DNA from: PFJX01 sp964542455
GTDB taxonomy: Bacteria > Pseudomonadota > Gammaproteobacteria > Burkholderiales > Thiobacillaceae
Assembly (NCBI GenBank): GCA_964542455.1
Contig: CAZIUC010000009.1
Span: 1 to 64,000 of the forward strand
Direction: 5' to 3'
DNA: 64,000 nucleotides
Shown: positions 50,812 to 58,281 of the stretch, piece after piece
Layout: each line of letters opens with the position of its first letter
Numbering within the stretch: the first letter of the stretch is position 1
The notes under the pieces: model-generated
Databases searched by the model: none
What the model was told of the DNA's origin: nothing
What the model saw: only the letters and a program-made list of their open reading frames with translations
Program-made: the position numbers and the translations under genes

Positions 50812-53484
50812 ATGTCGACAACACAGCCCCCGCTTCCCTCGACTCCCCATGCGCTTTCCGCCACGGCGGTGCTGGAAATACTCGCCAGCGATGCCGACTT
50901 CGGGCTGAGCAGCGACAGAGCCGCTGCGCGCCTCGCAAGCCATGGCCGCAACAGTCTGCCCGAGCGACCTGGAAAGCCTGCCTGGCTGCGCTTTCTCCTG
51001 CAATTCCATCAACCCCTGATCTACATCCTGTTGGCCTCCAGCCTGATTACAGCGTTGCTGGAGGAATGGGTGGATTCCAGCGTGATACTGGGCGTGGTGC
51101 TGATCAACGCGGTGGTCGGCTATCTGCAGGAAGCCAAGGCGGAAAACGCGCTGCTCGCCCTGAGCAAGCTGCTGGCCGCGAGCGCGCGGGTTATCCGCGA
51201 CGGCCACAGGATCACGATCCCGGCGGCGGAACTGGTGCCGGGCGACATCGTGCTGCTCGATGCCGGCGACAAGGTGCCGGCGGATCTACGCCTGCTGCGC
51301 TGCCACGAATTGCACACCGACGAGGCCATGCTCACCGGCGAATCGCTGCCCGTGGCCAAACATGCGCGCGCCTTGCCCATGGATACCGTGCTGGCGGACC
51401 GGCGCAATCTGGCCTGGTCGGGCACTCTGGTGACCCGAGGCTCCGGTCTCGGCGTGGTGGTGGCCACTGGCCGGAATACAGAGACCGGACGTATTTCCGA
51501 TCTGGTGGCGAGCGCTCCGGATCTCTCCACGCCATTCACCCGCAAGATCGGGCACATGAGCCAGGTGCTGCTTTGGGTCATCCTGGCCCTGGCGGCGCTG
51601 ACTTTCGCCGTTGGCTGGCTGCGTGGGCAGCCGGCCATCGAGATGTTCATGGCGGCGGTTGCGATGGCGGTCGGCGCGATTCCCGAAGGCCTGCCGGCGG
51701 CGGTGACCGTGGTACTGGCCCTGGGGGTGAAACGCATGGCCAGCAACCGCGCCATCATCCGCAAACTGCCGGCGGTGGAGACCCTGGGCGGGGTAACGGT
51801 GATCTGCAGCGACAAGACCGGCACCCTGACCCAGAACGAGATGACCGTGCAGGCGCTGTGGAGCGGCGGCCGCGCGTATGACGTCAGCGGCGTCGGTTAT
51901 GCACCGGAAGGCGAACTGCATGGCGCCGGGCAATCCGCCGATCTGGCCGGTGCGCTTCATGAAACCCTTTTGGCCGGTCTGTTGTGCAATGACGCAGCTC
52001 TGCATCGGGAAGCGGAGGAATGGCGAGTTTCCGGCGACCCGACCGAGATCGCCCTGCTCACCGTGGCCTACAAGGCCGGGCTGGGCGCCGGCCACCTGGC
52101 CTTGCACCCACGGCTGTCGGTCTTGCCGTTCGATTCCGAACAGCAATACATGGCGACGTCGCATACACGGGGGGAGCAAAGCCTGCTGTTCGTGAAGGGC
52201 GCGCCGGAACGCCTGCTGGAACGTTGCGTCGCGCAACTCGACCACGCAGGCAACGAGGAACCCTTCAACCTGATGGCGGCGGAAGTGGCGGCGGCCACCC
52301 TGGCGCGGCGCGGCCTGCGCGTACTGGCCTTGGCGCGCAAGGGGCATGCCGGCGGGGACCTGGGCCATCAGCACGTCAAAGAGGGCCTGGTATTTCTCGG
52401 CCTGCAAGGTCTGATGGATCCACCCCGGCCGGAGGCGAAACGCGCCGTGGTAGCCTGCCAGGGTGCCGGCATCATGGTCAAGATGATTACCGGCGACCAT
52501 GCCATAACCGCCACCACCATCGCCGCCGGACTCGGCCTGACGGATGCCGACAAGGTGCTGACCGGTCGTGAATTGGCGCAACTGGATGAAGGTGGCCTCA
52601 GCCGCGCCGCGCAAAAATGCAACGTATTCGCGCGGGTCGAACCGGAACAGAAGCTTCGCCTGGTCCGCGCCCTGCAAGCCGCCGGCCATGTGGTGGCGAT
52701 GACCGGCGACGGGGTCAACGACGCGCCCGCTCTGAAGTCCGCCGATATCGGCGTGGCGATGGGCAAGAACGGCACCGAGACCGCGCGTGAAGCCGCCGAC
52801 ATGGTGCTCACCGACGACAACTTCGCCACCCTGGTCGCCGCCGTGAAGGAAGGGCGCGGCGTCTTCGACAACCTCACCAAGTTCGTGGTGTGGACCCTGC
52901 CCACCAATTTCGGCGAAGGCATGGTGATCACGGTCGCCATCCTGCTCGGCATGGCGTTGCCCATCACGCCATTGCAGATCCTCTGGATCAATATGACCAC
53001 GGCGGTACTGCTGGGTCTCACCCTGGCCTTCGAGCCGATCGAAGCCGGTGTGATGCAGCGCCCCCCTCGCCGCCCCGACGCACCGCTGCTCGATCGCCGC
53101 AAGGGCATCTTGATCGTGCTGATCGGCAGCCTCATGGTGGCCGGCGCCTTCGCCCTGTTCAACTGGAAACTCGCGATGGGCGGCAGCCTGGCGGATGCCC
53201 GCGGCGTCGCCGCCAATATGTTCGTCATGGCCGAGATCGGCTTCCTGTTCAACTGCCGCTCGCTAAGCCGCTCGTCCTGGTCATTGGGCTTTTTCAGTAA
53301 TCGCTGGCTGCTCGTCGGCGTGGCCATCATGCTGCTGCTGCAAGGCCTGTTCACCTACCTGCCGGCCATGCAGGCCGTGTTCGGCACCACCGCATTGACC
53401 CTGGAAGACTGGTTCCGGGTACTGACCGCCGCCGCGGCCATTACCTTGGTCGCCAGCGTGGAGAAATGGCTGCGCAACAAGTAG
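50812..53484 (+). CDS. cation-transporting P-type ATPase (Ca2+-ATPase-like)
   Basis: 890 residues from ATG 50812; an in-frame ATG at 50764 lacks support. Full P-type plan: cation-ATPase N-terminal domain, TM1-2, actuator with TGES (~175), PEGLPAAVTVVLALG in TM4 (~291), phosphorylation motif DKTGTLTQNE (D334), KGAPE nucleotide site, TGDGVNDAPAL hinge (~630), and C-terminal TM helices including ILWINMTTAVLLGLTLAFEP. The PEGLPA in TM4 and overall length fit type II ATPases (Ca2+ or related). TM6 has NMTTA where SERCA has NLVTD, so ion specificity is not certain. Monocistronic. Confidence 0.9.
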   Translation: MSTTQPPLPSTPHALSATAVLEILASDADFGLSSDRAAARLASHGRNSLPERPGKPAWLRFLLQFHQPLIYILLASSLITALLEEWVDSSVILGVVLINAVVGYLQEAKAENALLALSKLLAASARVIRDGHRITIPAAELVPGDIVLLDAGDKVPADLRLLRCHELHTDEAMLTGESLPVAKHARALPMDTVLADRRNLAWSGTLVTRGSGLGVVVATGRNTETGRISDLVASAPDLSTPFTRKIGHMSQVLLWVILALAALTFAVGWLRGQPAIEMFMAAVAMAVGAIPEGLPAAVTVVLALGVKRMASNRAIIRKLPAVETLGGVTVICSDKTGTLTQNEMTVQALWSGGRAYDVSGVGYAPEGELHGAGQSADLAGALHETLLAGLLCNDAALHREAEEWRVSGDPTEIALLTVAYKAGLGAGHLALHPRLSVLPFDSEQQYMATSHTRGEQSLLFVKGAPERLLERCVAQLDHAGNEEPFNLMAAEVAAATLARRGLRVLALARKGHAGGDLGHQHVKEGLVFLGLQGLMDPPRPEAKRAVVACQGAGIMVKMITGDHAITATTIAAGLGLTDADKVLTGRELAQLDEGGLSRAAQKCNVFARVEPEQKLRLVRALQAAGHVVAMTGDGVNDAPALKSADIGVAMGKNGTETAREAADMVLTDDNFATLVAAVKEGRGVFDNLTKFVVWTLPTNFGEGMVITVAILLGMALPITPLQILWINMTTAVLLGLTLAFEPIEAGVMQRPPRRPDAPLLDRRKGILIVLIGSLMVAGAFALFNWKLAMGGSLADARGVAANMFVMAEIGFLFNCRSLSRSSWSLGFFSNRWLLVGVAIMLLLQGLFTYLPAMQAVFGTTALTLEDWFRVLTAAAAITLVASVEKWLRNK

Positions 53485-53535
53485 CCATCTGATATTTCAT
53501 CCCGACAGGCTGCCAGGAGCTTCCAACAGTCGTTT

Positions 53536-54222
53536 CTAGCTGGAAGCACTTCCACCACGTCGGTAAGTCAGGAATCGTCCCTTGTAAGGCTCACCGCTGC
53601 TCTGATGATTGGTTGCCCTTTGCTCGCTGTGGACATAACCCAGGCCAGCCATATCGCGATTGAATTTCGCCCGGTTGCCTCGATCGGGGTCGACGATGAT
53701 GACTTCCACCTCGGGGTTCGAATGCCGGTCGATGAAACGGGAAAGGATGTCGGGCTGGCCGCGCTCATAAAGCACGTCGCTGCCGATGATGAGATCGAAT
53801 TTGCCCAGTACCGGGTCGGCGTCGGACCAGTTCCCGGTCTGGAAGGGAATAGCGGCCATGTGGTTCAGGAGCAGGTTTTCCGCCAGAAATACGGCGGCCA
53901 GCGGGTGGCAGTCACTGGCGGTGATGTCCGCTCCGCGTCGCTGTATGACCAGGCTGGCCAGGGCAAGACCGCAGCCGATTTCCAGGATGCGTTTCCCTTC
54001 GATGGCAAAAGTCTGCATGGCACCGGCAAGGATGCGCGAAGACGGCCAGACCTGACCGAACAGCGGCCAGATGGCGGAAGTAATGCCGGCCCGCTCGGCA
54101 CTGCCGTCGGGATCTGAATATTGCTGTTTATCAAACAGGGAGCGGATACGGTAATCCAGGCCACCGAGATGTAACGTCTCGAACTTGACCTGATAACCCA
54201 GTGCCCGGGGTGTGGCTGTCAT
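53536..54222 (-). CDS. class I SAM-dependent methyltransferase (METTL21/lysine-type)
   Basis: 228 residues. Motif I is ILEIGCGLALASLV, followed by the acidic ITASDCHPLAAVFL and a post-motif KFDLIIGSDVLYERGQPD. The SDVLYE segment is typical of the methyltransferase_16/METTL21-like family, whose members modify protein lysines; bacterial substrates are largely unknown. It starts with TPRALGYQVKFETLHLGG, also seen in this group. It converges with the P-type ATPase gene and lies 55 bases beyond a strong hairpin (54277-54314) shared with the next gene. Confidence 0.85.
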   Translation of the reverse strand: MTATPRALGYQVKFETLHLGGLDYRIRSLFDKQQYSDPDGSAERAGITSAIWPLFGQVWPSSRILAGAMQTFAIEGKRILEIGCGLALASLVIQRRGADITASDCHPLAAVFLAENLLLNHMAAIPFQTGNWSDADPVLGKFDLIIGSDVLYERGQPDILSRFIDRHSNPEVEVIIVDPDRGNRAKFNRDMAGLGYVHSEQRATNHQSSGEPYKGRFLTYRRGGSASS

Positions 54223-54276
54223 GAATACGGGTTTCCCGTAATGGCGCGGCCGAAGAGGCTGGCTCGGGAGAAACGA

Positions 54277-54314
54277 CGGTCATCACCGGCGGCAATAACC
54301 GCCGGTGATGACCG
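54277..54314. terminator. strong hairpin after the Met-rich protein gene
   Basis: Perfect 16-base arms, CGGTCATCACCGGCGG and CCGCCGGTGATGACCG, with loop CAATAA. It lies 7 bases beyond the stop of the minus-strand Met-rich gene. No long T-run follows, so termination is likely but could be Rho-assisted. Confidence 0.75.
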
Positions 54315-54321
54315 AGAAGGA

Positions 54322-54825
54322 TCAGCGCGCGCCGGGGAACGGTATGGGCAAACCGGGAACGCCGGGGAACATGGGGTAAGTGGCCTGGTTCGGCCGCGTC
54401 GGCTGGGCGGGCATGAGATACGGCAATATACCGGCGAACGGATTGGCCATCTGAGGAGGCATGCCAGCGAACGGGTTGGCCATCACCTGGGGAGGCATGC
54501 CATAGGCCTGCGGCGCGGCCTGGAGGCCGCTGAAGGGCGTCATTCCGGCAGGCACGGGGTAGCCTGGCAGCGTGGGCATGGAGGGCAGCATCGCGGGGTT
54601 GAACATGGCGGGATTGAACATCGTCGCCGGATTGAACGCATTCGCGGGATTATTCATGGGCGCGGTCATGGGCACCAGCATGGCGCCCAGAGGCGTCATG
54701 ATCGGGGCCAGTATGGTCATTGGATTGAACATTTCCATGCCGGTCGGGGTCTGCGCCTGGGCCGGGAAAGCAATGGCAAACAGGCTGGCCAGGGCCATAG
54801 AGGGAACAAGATAGGGATTATTCAA
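54322..54825 (-). CDS. exported Met/Pro/Asn-rich low-complexity protein
   Basis: 167 residues. Signal peptide 1-24 (ends AQAQ). The mature chain is built of Met, Pro, Asn, Ala and Phe with almost no charged residues. It has internal repeats: FNPATMFNPAMFNPAML and the duplicated MPPQVMANPFAG / MPPQ-MANPFAG. It has about two dozen methionines. No family recognised. Met-rich exported segments can bind Cu(I), and a CusCBA system lies 9 kb away, but a surface or matrix role is equally possible. The gene starts at a clear ATG and is followed by a strong hairpin, so it looks expressed and autonomous. Confidence 0.75.
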   Translation of the reverse strand: MNNPYLVPSMALASLFAIAFPAQAQTPTGMEMFNPMTILAPIMTPLGAMLVPMTAPMNNPANAFNPATMFNPAMFNPAMLPSMPTLPGYPVPAGMTPFSGLQAAPQAYGMPPQVMANPFAGMPPQMANPFAGILPYLMPAQPTRPNQATYPMFPGVPGLPIPFPGAR

Positions 54826-55113
54826 AGCGTGTCTCCTGGGTGAAGCATTACGCCAGGCCGAAAACCGGCCACGGGCGGGCTACCGATGCGCTGCTGTCCG
54901 GTCCAAGGAGACTTGCTGGGATGTGCCCGGAGAGAAACCCGGGCCAGGGAAAGGAAGTGCCCACATCAGGGGCGCCCGGAGTATAGCCGCATCATTCGCC
55001 ATTCCCGGCAAACGCCGTGTCGCCTCTCCAATGAGGTGCAACTTCGTTGCGCAAACCACTGTCACATGCGCTCCCAGATAGAATGCACGTCCCTCAACCA
55101 GGAGATTCACCTC

Positions 55114-55968
55114 ATGCAACGATTGTTTTTGGCCCTGTTCGCCGTATTTCTCAGCTTCGCGCTGCCCATGCAGGATGCCGAAGCCCGAAGGCTGGGCGGC
55201 GGCAAGTCCTACGGCATGCAACGCCAAGTCCCTGTGAAGCGCGAGGCGACGCCGAATCAGTCACCGAGTCAGGCACAGAATGCCGCCGCGCAACCCGGCA
55301 AGCGCTCCTGGATGGGCCCGCTCGCCGGCTTGGCCGCCGGCCTGGGTCTGGCTGCGTTGTTCTCACATTTCGGCATGGGTGAGGGCATGGCCAACTTTCT
55401 GATGATGGCCCTGCTGGCGGTGGCCGCCTTCATGTTGATCAGCTGGTTCATGCGCCGCAATCAAGCGCAGACAAGGCCGGTTCAGTATGCCGGAGCGGGG
55501 ATGGACGCCAATCAACCGATTCGTTACGAGCCGACACAAGCGCTGCCTGGCAGCCCCGCCAGTCTCAATAAGGCAGCCCCCGAAAGCGCCGTCACCCTTC
55601 CCCCGGGCTTCGACGCCGAAGCTTTCACTCGCCAGGGCAAAGTCAACTTCCTGCGCCTGCAAGCGGCCAACGACGCCGGCAACCTGGACGACATCCGCGA
55701 GTTCACCACGCCGGAGATGTATGCCGAGATCAAGCTGGATATCGACGAGCGCAAGGGCGCCACGCAGCGCACCGATGTGGTGACGCTCAACGCCGAAGTG
55801 CTGGAAGCGCTGGAAGAAGGCAACCGTCAGATTGTCAGCGTGCGTTTCCACGGCATGCTCCGGGAAGACAGCGAGCAAGCCGCCCCCTTCGACGAGACCT
55901 GGCACCTGACGCGACCCGCCGATGCCAGCCGCGGCTGGATGGTGGCCGGAATCCAGCAGAACGGCTGA
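55114..55968 (+). CDS. Tim44-like domain membrane protein
   Basis: 284 residues from ATG 55114 (AGGAGA upstream). Signal-like segment 1-24 (ends AEARRLGGGKSYGMQRQ, a typical start for this bacterial family), a Gln/Ala/Ser-rich linker, two hydrophobic helices (about 68-85 and 90-110), then a C-terminal Tim44/MBA1-like domain (FDAEAFTRQGKVNFLRLQAANDAGNLDDIREFTTPEMYAEIK... to DETWHLTRP... WMVAGIQQN). This family is widespread in betaproteobacteria; its role in membrane-protein or envelope biogenesis is inferred from mitochondrial Tim44. Monocistronic with its own terminator. Confidence 0.9.
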   Translation: MQRLFLALFAVFLSFALPMQDAEARRLGGGKSYGMQRQVPVKREATPNQSPSQAQNAAAQPGKRSWMGPLAGLAAGLGLAALFSHFGMGEGMANFLMMALLAVAAFMLISWFMRRNQAQTRPVQYAGAGMDANQPIRYEPTQALPGSPASLNKAAPESAVTLPPGFDAEAFTRQGKVNFLRLQAANDAGNLDDIREFTTPEMYAEIKLDIDERKGATQRTDVVTLNAEVLEALEEGNRQIVSVRFHGMLREDSEQAAPFDETWHLTRPADASRGWMVAGIQQNG

Positions 55969-55995
55969 TCGCTCAGCCATTTCGGTAATCCATTG

Positions 55996-56020
55996 GCGAC
56001 CCACGGGTCGCTAATTTTTT
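55996..56020 (+). terminator. terminator after the Tim44-like gene
   Basis: Hairpin GCGACCC-AC-GGGTCGC followed by TAATTTTTT, 28 bases beyond the stop codon. Confidence 0.9.
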
Positions 56021-56087
56021 GCCTGTATTGCGTATTCATGCGCGCCACAATCCTGATTGATTGCATCATTCATGTGGCCACTAAGTC

Positions 56088-56106
56088 GATAACCATTCTC
56101 ATCAAT
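56088..56106 (+). promoter_or_regulatory. putative Fur box upstream of the kinase-feoAB operon
   Basis: GATAACCATTCTCATCAAT matches 13 of 19 positions of the Fur consensus GATAATGATWATCATTATC. A CATAAT that could serve as -10 follows at 56109. The next genes downstream include feoA and feoB. In this 300-base stretch (55969-56272) the only other signal I see is the terminator at 55996; a 52-codon frame from ATG 56147 looks accidental. Confidence 0.45.
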
Positions 56107-56272
56107 GGCATAATTCACCCCAGTCACCCCCTGCTCCGCCACCCTCAATGAAGTGCAGCCCCTCCTCGAAATCCTTGTCCTGCGTTCTGTGGGGAATGGC
56201 GACTCCGATTGCGGAAACCATCGGTCATTCCCCGCGCAAAACGCGCTTGTTCGATAGCGACGCCAAGCCTAT

Positions 56273-58033
56273 GTGGGAGGCCATACGAACCCCCTGATCG
56301 CCTCGCTTCTCGACCCCGCCGCCTATCCGCACCCGGCACCCGCGCCACGGTTGATCGAAACCCATATTTCCTGGGTCATTCTGGCCGGTGACTACGCCTA
56401 CAAGCTGAAGAAACCTGTGAATCTGGGCTTTCTCGACTTCAGCACATTGGAAAAACGCGAACATTGTTGCCATGAGGAAGTGCGTCTGAACAGTCGTCTG
56501 GCGCCGGAAATCTACCTGGGCGTGGTGCCGATCGCCGGCACACCGTCGCGCGTGGGGGGCGAAGGGCCGGTTCTGGAATGGGCGGTACAGATGCGCGCCT
56601 TCCCGGCGGACGCCACCCTGGATCACGAAGCTGAAATTACCCCTGAACAGATCGACGCCATCGCCGACCGGGTCGCGCGATTTCACGAGGAGATCGCGGT
56701 GGCGCCGGCGGATAGCGGGTTTGGCTTGCCTGACGCGGTGCGGGCGCCGGTGGCGGAGAATTTCAGGCAGTTACGCGCCCTGCTCCCCACGCCCGATGCC
56801 CCGCTGAATCCACTTGAAGCCTGGAGCCAGGCCGAAGGCCAGCGCCTCGCCGACCACTTCACGACGCGGTGGGCCGAAGGCTATATCCGCGAGTGCCACG
56901 GCGATCTGCATCTGGGCAACATCGCCTGGCTGACCGAGGGACTCCCCCCTTTAGCAAAGGCTCTTTTACCGTTACCTGGTGATGCGGTTGGCGTAGTGGT
57001 TCCCCCCTTTACCAAAGGGGGGACAGGGGGGATTTCTGAGGCTGCGGCTCAGGCAAATGTCGCTAAATCCCCCTCATTCCCCCTTTGGGAAAGGGGGAGG
57101 ACACTCCCTCGGGCGCTTTCGGTCGCATCAATCGTTAACGAAAAAAGAGCCTTGGCAAAGGGGGAGAGCCCTCTCATCTTCGACGGCATCGAGTTCAACC
57201 CCGGTCTGCGCCATATCGACGTGATCAGCGAGATCGCCTTTCTCTGCATGGACCTCATGCATCGCGGCAAGGCGCCACTGGCCTGGCGCTTCCTCAACCG
57301 TTATCTGGAACATAGCGGCGATTATGCCGGGCTGGCCGCCCTGCCCTACTATCTGGTCTATCGGGCAATGGTGCGGGCGAAAGTCTCTGCCATACGCAGC
57401 AGCCAGTCCGATGGCGATTTCACCGAAACCCTGAGTTACCTGGGACTCGCCCAACGCATCACGCAACGTCCCGCCGCCATCCTGCTGCTGATGCACGGGG
57501 TTTCCGGTTGTGGCAAGACCTGGATTTCACAACATTTGCTGGAGCAATTACCGGCCATCCGATTGCGTTCCGACGTGGAGCGTAAACGCCTGTTCGGCCT
57601 GACCGCACTGGCCGACAGCCGCGCGGCAGGTGAAGACATTTACAGCCGCGAGGCCGGCACCCGTACCCTGGCGCGCTTGCTCGACCTCACAAAAACCCTG
57701 CTCAGCGCCCGGTTCCATGTCATTGTCGACGCCACCTTTATCAAACACGACTGGCGTGAGCCTTTCCAGAAGCTGGCCGAGGAACATGGCATCCCTTGGT
57801 GGATCGCCGCGCTGGAAGCACCTGCCGATGTGTTGGGGCAACGCGTGGTGGCGCGCCAGGCGGGTGGCCACGATGCCTCCGAAGCCGGGCCCGACATAGT
57901 GGTCGCCCAACTTGCCGCCGTCGATCCCTTCAATGAAGTCGAACTACCCCATGTTGTTCCCCTGAGCGATTTGCCGCATCAGGCCGTCAGCCAGATACAA
58001 GCCCTGTTGCCATGCCCGATTACATCACCCTGA
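56273..58033 (+). CDS. APH-like kinase fused to P-loop ATPase/kinase, carrying a translated MITE
   Basis: 586 residues from GTG 56273; no strong ribosome site, so the start is approximate. The N-terminal half is an aminoglycoside-phosphotransferase-like domain (VILAGDYAYKLKKPVNLGFLDFSTLEKR, catalytic CHGDLHLGNI at ~208-217, then FDGIEFNPGLRHIDVISEIAF). The C-terminal ~190 residues form a P-loop kinase (LLMHGVSGCGKTW, RLRSDVERKRLFGL, VIVDATFIKHDWREPF). Between HGDLHLGNI and FDGIEF, where homologues have only a few residues, ~78 residues are coded by a MITE-like repeat (56936-57173). The insertion is open in frame, but lies close to the APH metal site and may impair that domain. It overlaps feoA by 22 bases. 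Confidence 0.88.
   Translation: MGGHTNPLIASLLDPAAYPHPAPAPRLIETHISWVILAGDYAYKLKKPVNLGFLDFSTLEKREHCCHEEVRLNSRLAPEIYLGVVPIAGTPSRVGGEGPVLEWAVQMRAFPADATLDHEAEITPEQIDAIADRVARFHEEIAVAPADSGFGLPDAVRAPVAENFRQLRALLPTPDAPLNPLEAWSQAEGQRLADHFTTRWAEGYIRECHGDLHLGNIAWLTEGLPPLAKALLPLPGDAVGVVVPPFTKGGTGGISEAAAQANVAKSPSFPLWERGRTLPRALSVASIVNEKRALAKGESPLIFDGIEFNPGLRHIDVISEIAFLCMDLMHRGKAPLAWRFLNRYLEHSGDYAGLAALPYYLVYRAMVRAKVSAIRSSQSDGDFTETLSYLGLAQRITQRPAAILLLMHGVSGCGKTWISQHLLEQLPAIRLRSDVERKRLFGLTALADSRAAGEDIYSREAGTRTLARLLDLTKTLLSARFHVIVDATFIKHDWREPFQKLAEEHGIPWWIAALEAPADVLGQRVVARQAGGHDASEAGPDIVVAQLAAVDPFNEVELPHVVPLSDLPHQAVSQIQALLPCPITSP
56936..57173. repeat. MITE-like element inserted in frame in the kinase gene
   Basis: About 238 bases with imperfect terminal inverted repeats of ~30 bases. 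The left end reads GAGGGACTCCCCCCTTTAGC. The right end, reverse-complemented, reads GAGGGCTCTCCCCCTTTGCC; both continue into AAGGCTCTTTT. The interior matches 28049-28286 along most of its length. All of it is translated without a stop (LALLPLPGDAVG-type sequence rich in Pro, Gly, Ala and Lys). Exact ends are uncertain by about 10 bases. Confidence 0.88.
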
Positions 58034-58269
58034 GCGCCCTGCCCGCCGGCCGTTGCGGCACCATCACCCACATCGACGCCAGCGCCGAACTCGCCTCGCG
58101 CATGCGCGCCCTCGGTCTGTTGCCGGGACGCCGCGTCAAAGTGATTCGCCACTCCCCCTTCCAGGGACCGATACAGGTACGCGCCGGCCAGACCGACCTG
58201 ATCATTCGTCGCAGTGAAGCCGTCACCATCCTGTTACTGCCTTGCCCGGCGGAAACAGTTTGCGCCTAG
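58012..58269 (+). CDS. feoA: ferrous iron transport protein A
   Basis: 85 residues, the small SH3-like cytoplasmic partner of FeoB. Characteristic: LSALPAGRCGTITHI, then a central RMRALGLLPGRRVKVIRHSPFQGPIQVRAG, and a basic LIIRRSEA. It overlaps the kinase gene's 3' end by 22 bases and is 12 bases before feoB. Confidence 0.94.
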   Translation: MPDYITLSALPAGRCGTITHIDASAELASRMRALGLLPGRRVKVIRHSPFQGPIQVRAGQTDLIIRRSEAVTILLLPCPAETVCA

Positions 58270-58281
58270 GACCCACACATC

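Noticed and set aside
56147..56305. 52-codon plus-strand frame before the kinase gene
   Set aside because: No ribosome-binding site, no recognisable motif, and it overlaps the kinase gene start in another frame.
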